A stretch of 64,000 bases of DNA from PHBD01 sp964578535 (GTDB lineage Bacteria; Desulfobacterota; Syntrophia; Syntrophales; PHBD01). Both the position numbers and the translations under genes were made by a program. The notes under the pieces were generated by a model. The model worked only from the letters and a program-made list of their open reading frames with translations. It made no database searches and had not been told where the DNA came from. Location of the stretch: contig CAZODI010000005.1 in NCBI GenBank assembly GCA_964578535.1, forward strand, positions 1 through 64,000, given 5' to 3'. Positions within the stretch are counted from its first letter, which is position 1. Each line of letters starts with the position of its first letter. Positions 23,353 through 31,399 of the stretch are shown piece after piece.

Positions 23353-24531
23353 TTATTGAGCATCCGCCGTTGGCAGGCCCTGTTGAGGTTCGCCGAGCAA
23401 AAAATCTCCCCGCTCGATCCAATCCTTCAGGATGACTGCAATTTCCCTGGCTTTATACATACTGGACAACGGCGCTGTCGGCACATCTTTCTCAAACAGC
23501 CTAACCGAACCGCTCCGGAGTTCCTTGTAGTTTACTTCCGCCAGGCTTTTTGCTGCCCCTTTCGGATAATCCATTCCATAGTCATAAACCTGTGTAACGA
23601 TCTCTTCATCCCGAACCGATGTGAAACGAGCCATTTCTTCGTTCAGGATGGGAATCGGAATACCGATCCCTACGAAAAGGGAAACGCCGTATCCGAGAAT
23701 GCTTGCACCGACGATCCAATCCGGAGACATTTCCTTCAGGTTTCCAATCGTTGCGATTGTACCAGCCCCCTCCCGAGGTACACCGTTTTTCCCCCTCACT
23801 GCATTCGGATTATGCTGAGTCCCGGGCCAGGCACAGAATCCCTGGGCTCCGCCCAGGAAAATGCGTGTTCCGATTCCGATGGTCCGGTAGTAAGGGTCGT
23901 TAAAGAGCGGGCTGAGCTGGCCGGATGTCGAATAATTCGCATTCCCGGCCCGGGGTCGCAGCATCCCCATATAGGTGTAGATCGTGCGGTCCGAAAGATT
24001 CACGGCGCAGTTGTAGTTCTGATACGCATTCCGGGGATTGAAAAGAATCCCGTCTCTGAGGTCATGAACGGTGATGTTTTTCTCGAACTTGCGGAGGGGA
24101 TAGCAGTCCGTTCCATAGGATTCAGCCCGCAGCCGGATCAGGTTTCCTGCAACCAGGTCTTCCATCACGTGGCCGCCGCCGTAGTTGAACTCACCCGGGT
24201 ACACACTGTTGAGAGGATCGCCCTCCACCACCTCCGTCGCCCCGATGTAACAATCCACCGCGGCGATTCCGGCATAGGCCGGAACGTCGTTAAGCCATAC
24301 CTTGGAAGCCTTGATTTTTGGGGAAGTGTGCCCAAAGTTCAGAAACGCACCGGATGAACACATGGGGCTGAACGTACCGGTCGTCACGACGTCGACCCGC
24401 CGAGCAGCCTCGACGTCCCCATGGCGGTCCACGATATCGATCATCTCTTCCGCCGTAACAACCACAGCGCGCCCCTGGCGGATTCGATCGTTGATCTCCC
24501 GATAGCTCTTGGTGACCCGATGCTTTTTCAT
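23353..24531 (-). CDS. DUF39/HcyBio homocysteine biosynthesis protein
   Basis: A 392-residue member of the family of methanogen MA1821, which incorporates sulfide into L-aspartate semialdehyde to give homocysteine. Family features are VDVVTTGTFSPMCSSGAFLNFGH near residue 50, GGGHVMEDLVAG, TDCYPLRKFEK, the conserved FCAWPGTQHNP and MSPDWIVGASILGYGVSLFVGIGIPIPI. The C-terminal CBS domains found in some relatives are not seen, and there is no adjacent NIL/ferredoxin partner within the window. It ends the long rimP-to-dut run, ten bases after dut, and hints at direct sulfide assimilation in an anaerobe. Confidence 0.87.
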   Translation of the reverse strand: MKKHRVTKSYREINDRIRQGRAVVVTAEEMIDIVDRHGDVEAARRVDVVTTGTFSPMCSSGAFLNFGHTSPKIKASKVWLNDVPAYAGIAAVDCYIGATEVVEGDPLNSVYPGEFNYGGGHVMEDLVAGNLIRLRAESYGTDCYPLRKFEKNITVHDLRDGILFNPRNAYQNYNCAVNLSDRTIYTYMGMLRPRAGNANYSTSGQLSPLFNDPYYRTIGIGTRIFLGGAQGFCAWPGTQHNPNAVRGKNGVPREGAGTIATIGNLKEMSPDWIVGASILGYGVSLFVGIGIPIPILNEEMARFTSVRDEEIVTQVYDYGMDYPKGAAKSLAEVNYKELRSGSVRLFEKDVPTAPLSSMYKAREIAVILKDWIERGDFLLGEPQQGLPTADAQ

Positions 24532-24541
24532 GTCTCCACCC

Positions 24542-24988
24542 TCATTCCGTATGGCCGAATCCGCCTTCCCCCCGCATCGTGGAATCGAGGCACTCCCTCT
24601 CGACCCAGATCACTCTGGCCACTCGCTGCACAACGAGTTGCGCGATTCGATCCCCCCTTCGAACGGTGAAGGGGGCATGGCCGTGATTGATGAGGAGAAT
24701 ACCGATCTCTCCCCGGTAGTCGGCGTCAATGGTACCCGGGGTATTCACGAGTGTAATGCCGTGGTTGATAGCCAGTCCACTGCGGGGCCGAACCTGAGCC
24801 TCGAAGCCCGCCGGGAGGGAGATGGCGAATCCGGAGGGAATCCTCATTCTTTCTCCCGGCTGGATGACCATATCTTCAGTCACGGCCGCGTGAATATCCA
24901 TCCCTGCGGAATGCATGGTCATATAACATGGAAATGGCAGTCCCGAACCACCGGGGAGACGCTGAATGGACAATTCCAGGATTTCCAT
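24542..24988 (-). CDS. dut: dUTP diphosphatase
   Basis: A 148-residue trimeric dUTPase that hydrolyses dUTP to dUMP and pyrophosphate. All five motifs are present: AGMDIHA, RPRSGLA, NTPGTIDADYRGEI (catalytic Asp and base-binding region), RRGDRIAQLV and the flexible C-terminal RGEGGFGHT. The ATG at 24988 gives the standard length. A TTG at 25003, immediately after the peptidase stop, is an alternative. It is cotranscribed with the M16 peptidase upstream. Confidence 0.94.
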   Translation of the reverse strand: MEILELSIQRLPGGSGLPFPCYMTMHSAGMDIHAAVTEDMVIQPGERMRIPSGFAISLPAGFEAQVRPRSGLAINHGITLVNTPGTIDADYRGEIGILLINHGHAPFTVRRGDRIAQLVVQRVARVIWVERECLDSTMRGEGGFGHTE

Positions 24989-25003
24989 GTCAGACGGATG
25001 CAA

Positions 25004-26260
25004 TCACTGATGGAGGATGGAAAGGGTCAGATCCTTTTCGGAAACCCTCCCCGTTGCCGCCACCGAGATCTTGTCGGGATTGAACATTTCCCGGGCAAGT
25101 TCCAGGATATCCAGGCTTTCCACGGCATCAATGGCTGAGACGGTCTCTTCCGGTGGAATCTGCCGAGCGAAACAAATTTCGTTTTTTGCCAGCCTGGTCA
25201 TATGGTTGTCGGTGCTTTCCATGCTCAAGAGGAAGTTACCCTTGATCAGTTCCTTGGCCCCTTGGAGTTCCTGGTTCGTCAAAGGCTCGCTGGCCAGACG
25301 CAGCATCTCGTCCAGAACCACCCCGACCACTTCCCGGACCTTGCTGTCACTTGTTCCCACATAGATGCCCAGCATCCCCGTGTCCAGATAGGGGGTCAGG
25401 TAGGAATGAACGGCATACGCCAATCCCCGTTTCTCGCGGATTTCCTGAAAGAGCCGGGAGCTCATGCTCCCGCCGAGAACGGCATTCATCAGGAAGCCGG
25501 CGTACCGTCTCGGATCGATGGATGCTGGAGCCGGCGTGCCGATAATCAGATGTACCTGTTCCAGGTCCTTTTCCAGGGATCCTATCCGGGGAGTGATCAT
25601 GGGAACATTCGTCACCTCCCGGACGGCATCCCGTTGAAGTCCTGAAAAGGAGGACTTCACCAGGCGCACCAGCGCTTCATGTTCCAGCCGCCCCGCCGCC
25701 GAGATGACAAGATTCTCCCCGCGGTACCGCGGGGAGAAAAACTGCGTCAGGGACTCCCTGCTGAAGTCCTGGACTCTCTCCTTCGTCCCCAGTACGGGAA
25801 GCCCGAGCGGATGCCCATGCCAGAAGAGAGCTTCGAAGAAATCATGAATCTGCTCGTCCGGCGTGTCCTCCAGCATGTGAATTTCCTGGAGAACGACCGA
25901 TTTCTCACGCTGGATCTCCTCCGGATCGAAAACCGATTCCTGAAGGATGTCAGCCAGGAGATCGATCGCCATGGGTAGATGGTAATCGGGGATCTTGACG
26001 TAGAGGGACGTCAGTTCTTTGCCTGTAAAAGCATTGAGGACGCCTCCGACTGAATCGATGGCCGATGCGATGTCGAAGGCGGATCGCTTCCGGGTCCCTT
26101 TGAAAAGCATGTGCTCCACAAAGTGAGACATGCCATTGGTCAATCCGTCTTCATACCGCGTCCCGCACTGAACCCATACCCCTATCGTGACCGACCGGAC
26201 ATGGTCGATGCTCTCCGACACGACCCGGATGCCGTTATCGAGAATGCTTTTCCGGATCAT
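25004..26260 (-). CDS. M16 family zinc metallopeptidase (pitrilysin/processing-peptidase type)
   Basis: A 418-residue peptidase with the inverted zinc motif HFVEH (in MSHFVEHMLFKGT near residue 50) and the downstream Glu about 75 residues later in VVLQEIHMLEDTPDEQIHD. The C-terminal half carries the R/Y-type pattern SSRLFQEIREKRGLAYAVHSY. This is the single-chain, processing-peptidase-like form often encoded beside pnp in bacteria (YmxG type). Its natural substrate is unknown. It starts four bases after the pnp stop. Confidence 0.91.
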   Translation of the reverse strand: MIRKSILDNGIRVVSESIDHVRSVTIGVWVQCGTRYEDGLTNGMSHFVEHMLFKGTRKRSAFDIASAIDSVGGVLNAFTGKELTSLYVKIPDYHLPMAIDLLADILQESVFDPEEIQREKSVVLQEIHMLEDTPDEQIHDFFEALFWHGHPLGLPVLGTKERVQDFSRESLTQFFSPRYRGENLVISAAGRLEHEALVRLVKSSFSGLQRDAVREVTNVPMITPRIGSLEKDLEQVHLIIGTPAPASIDPRRYAGFLMNAVLGGSMSSRLFQEIREKRGLAYAVHSYLTPYLDTGMLGIYVGTSDSKVREVVGVVLDEMLRLASEPLTNQELQGAKELIKGNFLLSMESTDNHMTRLAKNEICFARQIPPEETVSAIDAVESLDILELAREMFNPDKISVAATGRVSEKDLTLSILHQ

Positions 26261-26264
26261 GCTT

Positions 26265-28370
26265 TCACAGGGCTTCCTTGCGGCTGAGGCGGATTTTTCC
26301 GGCCTTGTCGATCTCCAGGACCTTCACCATGACTTCATCCCCTTCCTGGAGAATGTCGGTTACCTTGTTCACCCGTTCCTTGGCCAGTTGGGAAATATGA
26401 ATCAGGCCTTCGGTCCCCGGCAGAATTTCCACGAAGGCGCCGAAATCGACGATCTTTTTCACCGTTCCCCGATATATCTTGCCGATCTCCGCATCCTCGG
26501 TCAGCCACTTCACCATGGCCACGGCGCGGGCCGAAGCCTCAGCGTCGATGGAGGCAATCGTCACGGTCCCGTCGTCTTCCACGTCGATGGTCACACCCGT
26601 TTCACTGATGATCTGGCGGATATTCTTACCCCCCGTTCCGATGACGTCTCTCACCCGTTCCGGGCGAACCTTCACGGTCGTGATTCTCGGGGCATAAATG
26701 GAAATGTCGCTTCTCGCCTGGGAGAGCGTCTCCTTCAGTTTCCCGATGATATGCAAGCGGCCGTCCTTGGCCTGCTGCAGGGCCTGGCGGAGGATTGCCT
26801 CCGTGAGGCCGTCAATCTTGATGTCCATCTGCAGGGCTGTGACACCGTTTTTCGTGCCGCAGACCTTAAAGTCCATGTCACCCGCATGATCCTCGTCGCC
26901 CAGGATGTCCGACAGAACCGCCACATCTTCCCCTTCTTTCAGGAGACCCATGGCAATGCCGGCCACGACGTCCTTCACAGGAACACCGCCATCCATGAGG
27001 GCCAGAATGCCCCCGCAGACGGTGGCCATGGAAGACGAGCCATTCGAGGAGAGTATCTCGGAAACGATCCGAATCGTGTAGGGGAATTCCTCTGACGATG
27101 GCAATACCGGGACCAAGGCTCGCCGCGCCAGATTCCCGTGTCCGATCTCCCGACGGCCCGGGCTTCTCAGCGGTCTCGCCTCACCCACACTGTAAGGCGG
27201 GAAATTGTAGTGCAGAAGGAAGGACCTGAACTCCTCACCCATGATGAAGTCGAGTCTTTGTTCGTCGGACGAAGTGCCCAGCGTCAGGGAGGCTAACGCC
27301 TGGGTTTCACCCCTTGTGAACAGGGCCGAACCATGCGCTCTCGGCAGGATGCCCGCTTCCGACCATATCGGTCGGATTTCATTGTAAGCACGGCCATCGA
27401 TTCTCTTCTTTTGTCCCAGGATCATACCCCGCAGGACCTGCCTTTCCAGGTCCTCAAAGATCCCCCGGGCCTGCGGCGCCGATGTCTCATTTTCTTCTGT
27501 AACCGTCTTCAGAACGGCATCCCGCAGGGCATCCAGTTGAGCATAACGGTCATGCTTCCCAGGCGTCACATAGGCCTGCTGCAATCCAGACAGGGCCAGT
27601 TCCTTGATCCGCTGCGCAAGCGCTTCATCAACCTTCGGCGGTTCTATCACCCGCTTCGGTTGACCGATGGCTTCCCGCATCTTGTCCTGGAGATCAATCA
27701 CCGCCGCCAGTTCGTCCAAGCCACATTGTATGGCATCCACCAATACGTCTTCCGCGACTTCCCTGGCCTCCCCCTCCAGCATGACAAGGTTTATATCGTA
27801 GGGCTTTCCGCTGGTACCTGGAGTGACCTTACGTCCGACGAGAAAAAGGCTGAAGTCGCTCTGGGTCATCTGCTCCTGTGACGGATTGCAGACAAACCGG
27901 CCGTCGATCCTTCCCACCCGTATTCCACCAACGGGACCCTTGAAAGGAATGTCCGATATTTCCAGGGCTGCCGAGGCACCCAGCATGGCCGCCACATCCG
28001 GATTGTTCTCATTGTCCACCGACAGCACCGTCGCCACGATCTGGGTTTCGTAAACATATCCCTTTGGGAAAAGGGGACGGACGGAACGGTCGATGATGCG
28101 CGAGGTAAGAACTTCCCTTTCGTTAGGACGTCCTTCACGCTTGAAGAAGCCGCCGGGAATTTTTCCAGCGGCAGAAGTCATTTCCTGATAATCTACTGTG
28201 AGGGGTAGAAAATCGAGCCCTTCCCTCCTGCTTTTGACGGCCACGGCCGTCACGAGAACAACCGTGTCTCCATATTGGACGAGCGCACTGCCGTTAGCTT
28301 GGCCCGCCATGTAATTCACCTTGACCGAAATCGGTCTTCCGGCAAAATCTGTACTAAATACTTGACTCAT
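26265..28370 (-). CDS. pnp: polyribonucleotide nucleotidyltransferase (PNPase)
   Basis: A 701-residue 3'-to-5' phosphorolytic exoribonuclease. Two RNase PH domains (VTAVAVKSRREGLDFLPLTVDYQE near the N-terminus; RRIGHGNLARRALVPVLP-like core near residue 400, reading GRREIGHGNLARRAL) are joined by a helical linker. KH (GTGGKNIRQIISETG) and S1 (GKIYRGTVKKIVDFGAFVEILPG) domains follow. Length is standard. The 108-base leader contains two short hairpins (TCCCG-GAAA-CGGGA and GGAATG...CATTCC), which may serve autoregulation as in E. coli. It follows rpsO, the classic order. Confidence 0.96.
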   Translation of the reverse strand: MSQVFSTDFAGRPISVKVNYMAGQANGSALVQYGDTVVLVTAVAVKSRREGLDFLPLTVDYQEMTSAAGKIPGGFFKREGRPNEREVLTSRIIDRSVRPLFPKGYVYETQIVATVLSVDNENNPDVAAMLGASAALEISDIPFKGPVGGIRVGRIDGRFVCNPSQEQMTQSDFSLFLVGRKVTPGTSGKPYDINLVMLEGEAREVAEDVLVDAIQCGLDELAAVIDLQDKMREAIGQPKRVIEPPKVDEALAQRIKELALSGLQQAYVTPGKHDRYAQLDALRDAVLKTVTEENETSAPQARGIFEDLERQVLRGMILGQKKRIDGRAYNEIRPIWSEAGILPRAHGSALFTRGETQALASLTLGTSSDEQRLDFIMGEEFRSFLLHYNFPPYSVGEARPLRSPGRREIGHGNLARRALVPVLPSSEEFPYTIRIVSEILSSNGSSSMATVCGGILALMDGGVPVKDVVAGIAMGLLKEGEDVAVLSDILGDEDHAGDMDFKVCGTKNGVTALQMDIKIDGLTEAILRQALQQAKDGRLHIIGKLKETLSQARSDISIYAPRITTVKVRPERVRDVIGTGGKNIRQIISETGVTIDVEDDGTVTIASIDAEASARAVAMVKWLTEDAEIGKIYRGTVKKIVDFGAFVEILPGTEGLIHISQLAKERVNKVTDILQEGDEVMVKVLEIDKAGKIRLSRKEAL

Positions 28371-28478
28371 CGTATTTTTCCTCTTTTTCAGTCGATCCTT
28401 GATCGGGCAAGGAATGTAAGGATTCCATGCATTCCTCTCCCGTTTCCGGGATCGGCGGCACGGTTTTCGGACCGCGCA

Positions 28479-28745
28479 TTACTTCCGGAGACCCAGCCGG
28501 GAGATGATGCTTCGATAGCGATCCACATCGCTTTTCTTCAGGTAATCCAGCAGCCTCCGCCGCTGACCGACAAGCTTCAAGAGCCCCCTGCGGGAATGGT
28601 GATCTTTCTGGTGCATCTTAAAATGCTCCGTCAGATACTCGATGCGGGCACTGAGGAGGGCAATCTGCACCTCCGGGGAACCGGTATCTCCCTCATGGAG
28701 TTGGTAGCTCTTGATGATGTCTTTTCTCTTCTCCGTATCTAACAC
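28479..28745 (-). CDS. rpsO: 30S ribosomal protein S15
   Basis: An 88-residue protein with the S15 signature: DTGSPEVQIALLSARIEYLTEHFKMH, HHSRRGLLKLVGQRRRLLDYLKK. S15 binds the central domain of 16S rRNA early in 30S assembly. It lies between truB and pnp. Confidence 0.97.
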   Translation of the reverse strand: MLDTEKRKDIIKSYQLHEGDTGSPEVQIALLSARIEYLTEHFKMHQKDHHSRRGLLKLVGQRRRLLDYLKKSDVDRYRSIISRLGLRK

Positions 28746-28763
28746 CTCTATATCCTCCCTCTT

Positions 28764-29720
28764 TCACTGATTTCTGTCTATGCTGGATGGAAGAAATACT
28801 CGCAGGAGCCTCGCCGCCTGAACATCTCCTTTTTCGGTCAGCAGTTCCTCCGAAGAAAAAAGCATCTCGGCAACGGCGACCAGTTCTCCTTGCACATTCA
28901 ATACTTTTATCATATCTCCAGGGGCAAGAAAAGGGATATCAACCCCCCGGAGCGCATCCACCCTTGGCTGTCCGCCATTCAGGATTCTCCCCTCCTCATC
29001 CGCGTCGACGGTAACGGCGCGGACACCACCCCCCAAGGCTTCCGCCATGGGGATCACGGCCTCCAGCAGGACCCTCCTGGCCTCTTCCCGTGTCATGCCG
29101 TCGAAAAACACGGCATTTTCAACCGCAAAAGGGCCGTTTCGAAGGCGTCGCAACTCTGTCAGGCAGGCTCCGCAGCCAAGGGCTTCTCCGATGTCTGCAC
29201 ACAGAGACCGGATATAGGTCCCTTTGGAGCATGCAACCCGCAGGGTCAGGTACGGAAGCCGGATCTCTTCGACATCGAGACGGTATATATCAACCCATCT
29301 TGGAGGCGACGAAACGGCTTCCCCTCGCCTCACTCTCCTGTGGAGAGGCTCCCCCTGCAGTTTGATGGCGGAGTACACGGGGGGCACCTGTCGAATCCGG
29401 CCTATGAACCGGGGGATTACCTCCTCAACGTCTGCGGGTGAAACATGAACCTCCCGTTCTGAAAGGATCCGTCCCTCACGGTCCAGGGTATCCGTCGTTG
29501 TCCCCAGGAGCAGTGTCGACCGGTATTCCTTGCTCCCCTCCATTAGAAAAGGGGCCAGTTTGGTTGCCTCCCCCAGGCACACCGGAAGAACGCCCGTGGC
29601 AAGCGGATCCAGGGTCCCCGTATGGCCCGCTTTCCGGATGCCCAGCGTCTTCCTCACATCCTGAACGACGCGATGAGACGTCCTTCCCGCCGGTTTGTCC
29701 ACGACTACGACACCATTCAT
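28764..29720 (-). CDS. truB: tRNA pseudouridine(55) synthase
   Basis: A 318-residue TruB. The catalytic motif GHTGTLDPLATGVLPVCLGEATK contains the nucleophilic Asp (about residue 41). YSAIKLQGEPLHRRVRRGE and SKGTYIRSLCADIGEALG are further family motifs, and a C-terminal PUA-like domain ends near 300. It modifies U55 in the T-loop of tRNAs. Its ATG overlaps the nrnA stop by four bases. Confidence 0.96.
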   Translation of the reverse strand: MNGVVVVDKPAGRTSHRVVQDVRKTLGIRKAGHTGTLDPLATGVLPVCLGEATKLAPFLMEGSKEYRSTLLLGTTTDTLDREGRILSEREVHVSPADVEEVIPRFIGRIRQVPPVYSAIKLQGEPLHRRVRRGEAVSSPPRWVDIYRLDVEEIRLPYLTLRVACSKGTYIRSLCADIGEALGCGACLTELRRLRNGPFAVENAVFFDGMTREEARRVLLEAVIPMAEALGGGVRAVTVDADEEGRILNGGQPRVDALRGVDIPFLAPGDMIKVLNVQGELVAVAEMLFSSEELLTEKGDVQAARLLRVFLPSSIDRNQ

Positions 29721-30694
29721 TCCGACAGGACCGCTTCAATCTCCTCCAGGACCCGCCGCCTGACATCCGCCAGTTCACCCTCCAACCGGCAGGCAGCGGC
29801 ATTCATGTGGCCCCCGCCGCCGAAAGACCGGGCCACCCGCTCGATATTGACCCTGCCTTTGGAGCGCAGACTGACCTTGTACGACCGCTCCGCGACCTCC
29901 GTGAACAGGACGGATACCTGCACCCCTCTGATACCCCGCGGAAAATCAACAAAGCCTTCCGTATGCTCAAACAGCGCTCCGGAGGTGGCAAAATCGGCCA
30001 GCGTCACAATCATCAGTCCGACCTTTCCGTCGAGCTGAAACTCCATTGCCGCAACCGCCCTCGCCAGAAGCCGGATTTTTTCAAGGGGCTTGCTTTCATA
30101 CACATTTTCGGAAACCCATTGCGGATCGGCTCCTCTGGCCACCAGATTCGCCGCCGCGAACAGACTGTCCCTGCCGGTGTTGCTGTAACAGAATCCCCCC
30201 GTATCCGTGAGGATTCCCGTGTAAAGGCAGTCGGCGGCTTCTTTCGATAGTTCCCACCCCAGAGCAACCGCCAGCCGATAAAGGAGTTCGGCCGTCGAAC
30301 TGGCTTGGGCGTCGATAAGGAATGCATCGGTGAACCGGTCATTGGAGATGTGGTGATCGATATTGACAAGCGGTCCGGCCTTGCTGATTTCCTCCCACCG
30401 GTCTCCAACCCGTTCCGGTTCGCTGCAGTCAAGAAGAAAAACGGCATCATAAATCCGGCCGGCCGGAAGATCGAACACGACCTCGCCGGAACCCGGCAGA
30501 AAGCGGTAGTTTTCAGGAATGGCGTCCTGGGAATAGGCAAGCGGTTCTTTTCCGGCGGTCTTCAGCATGTGGTAAAGTGCCAGCATGGATCCGACAGAGT
30601 CCCCATCGGGCCGGGCATGAGCAACGACGAGAAAAGACCGCCCCCGGTTGATGATGTCAAGAATCTTCTGCATCGTGCTCCGCATCTCTCTCAT
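29717..30694 (-). CDS. NrnA-like DHH/DHHA1 phosphoesterase (nanoRNase / pAp phosphatase)
   Basis: A roughly 325-residue DHH-family enzyme: HARPDGDSVGSM (motif I), FLLDCSEPERVGD (motif II), NIDHHISND (the DHH triad) and YTGILTDTGGFCYSNT (motif IV), then the DHHA1 domain ending in VARSFGGGGHMNAAAC. NrnA degrades 2-5-nt RNAs and dephosphorylates pAp. It sits between rbfA and truB, a common bacterial arrangement. The ATG at 30694 follows AAGGA at good spacing. Other ATGs lie at 30685 and 30673, and the gene overlaps rbfA by about 38 bases. Confidence 0.9.
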   Translation of the reverse strand: MREMRSTMQKILDIINRGRSFLVVAHARPDGDSVGSMLALYHMLKTAGKEPLAYSQDAIPENYRFLPGSGEVVFDLPAGRIYDAVFLLDCSEPERVGDRWEEISKAGPLVNIDHHISNDRFTDAFLIDAQASSTAELLYRLAVALGWELSKEAADCLYTGILTDTGGFCYSNTGRDSLFAAANLVARGADPQWVSENVYESKPLEKIRLLARAVAAMEFQLDGKVGLMIVTLADFATSGALFEHTEGFVDFPRGIRGVQVSVLFTEVAERSYKVSLRSKGRVNIERVARSFGGGGHMNAAACRLEGELADVRRRVLEEIEAVLSE

Positions 30695-31031
30695 GAATTT
30701 CCTTGAGCAGTCCCTCGATCCGGCTCCCGTATGCAAAAGACGGGTCGTGCTTGAAAACAATGTCCGGTACGTAGCGAAGATGGAGCCTGTGCCCCAGCTC
30801 CCGTTTCAGAAAACCGGCGGCGCTTTCGAGTCCTTCCCAGGTCTCGGCGGCCACATCGTCCTTGCCGAGTTCGACGAAGAAAATTCGTGCCAGGCGAAGA
30901 TCATCCGTCACACGGACATCCGTGATGGTAACGGAGCCGATCCTCGGATCACGGATCTGACGGCGGAGGATCTCCGAGATCTCCATCCGGATCTGGTCCG
31001 CCACCCTCTGTGCCCTCTTGAAGGGCTGCAT
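30657..31031 (-). CDS. rbfA: ribosome-binding factor A
   Basis: A 124-residue KH-type 30S maturation factor: QPFKRAQRVADQIRMEISEIL at the start, RDPRIGSVTITDVRVTDDLRLARIFF in the middle and RHLRYVPDIVFKHDPSFAYGSRIEGLL-type ending (here LHLRYVPDIVFKHDPSFAYG). The ATG at 31031 gives the family N-terminus. The 83 bases from 30949 to 31031 also code for the end of the upstream DUF503 protein. Confidence 0.93.
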   Translation of the reverse strand: MQPFKRAQRVADQIRMEISEILRRQIRDPRIGSVTITDVRVTDDLRLARIFFVELGKDDVAAETWEGLESAAGFLKRELGHRLHLRYVPDIVFKHDPSFAYGSRIEGLLKEIHERDAEHDAEDS

Positions 31032-31356
31032 ATTTCCGTTCCTCGTAGAGTGCGGGGGACATCCGCTCCGACACACTGGTTATTTCGATCATGGTCTGCA
31101 GAATTTCGGCCAGTTGCTGTTCCTGAATGAAATTCAACACCATGTCGATCTTGCGGTTCACATAGGCCCGATCGTTGCCGACGATGCTGAACCCGATCCT
31201 CGCACGTCCCCACAAGTCCTGCAGGCCCACCTCGGCGATGGATATGTTGAACGTATTCTGCGTTCTCTTGAGGATCCGGTTCAGGACTCCCCGTTTGTCC
31301 TTCAGGGACCGGCTGTCGGGAATCAGGATTTCCAGGATGCCGGATCCGATGACCAT
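30949..31356 (-). CDS. DUF503 family protein (YlxP-like)
   Basis: A 135-residue protein. Residues 1 to about 95 form the DUF503 domain (LEILIPDSRSLKDKRGVLNRI, NISIAEVGLQDLWGRARIGFS), found between infB and rbfA in many bacteria as ylxP and possibly ribosome-related. The last 40 residues (ERMSPALYEERKY, then a Gly/Pro/Asp-rich tail) go beyond the usual domain and overlap rbfA by 83 bases. Either this is a true overlapping extension or a small frameshift removed the normal stop. The ATG at 31356 has GGGAG five bases upstream. Confidence 0.8.
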   Translation of the reverse strand: MVIGSGILEILIPDSRSLKDKRGVLNRILKRTQNTFNISIAEVGLQDLWGRARIGFSIVGNDRAYVNRKIDMVLNFIQEQQLAEILQTMIEITSVSERMSPALYEERKYAALQEGTEGGGPDPDGDLGDPPPSDP

Positions 31357-31399
31357 CTTAACTCCCACCAGCCGGAATTCACATCCCGGTTGTTCATCC

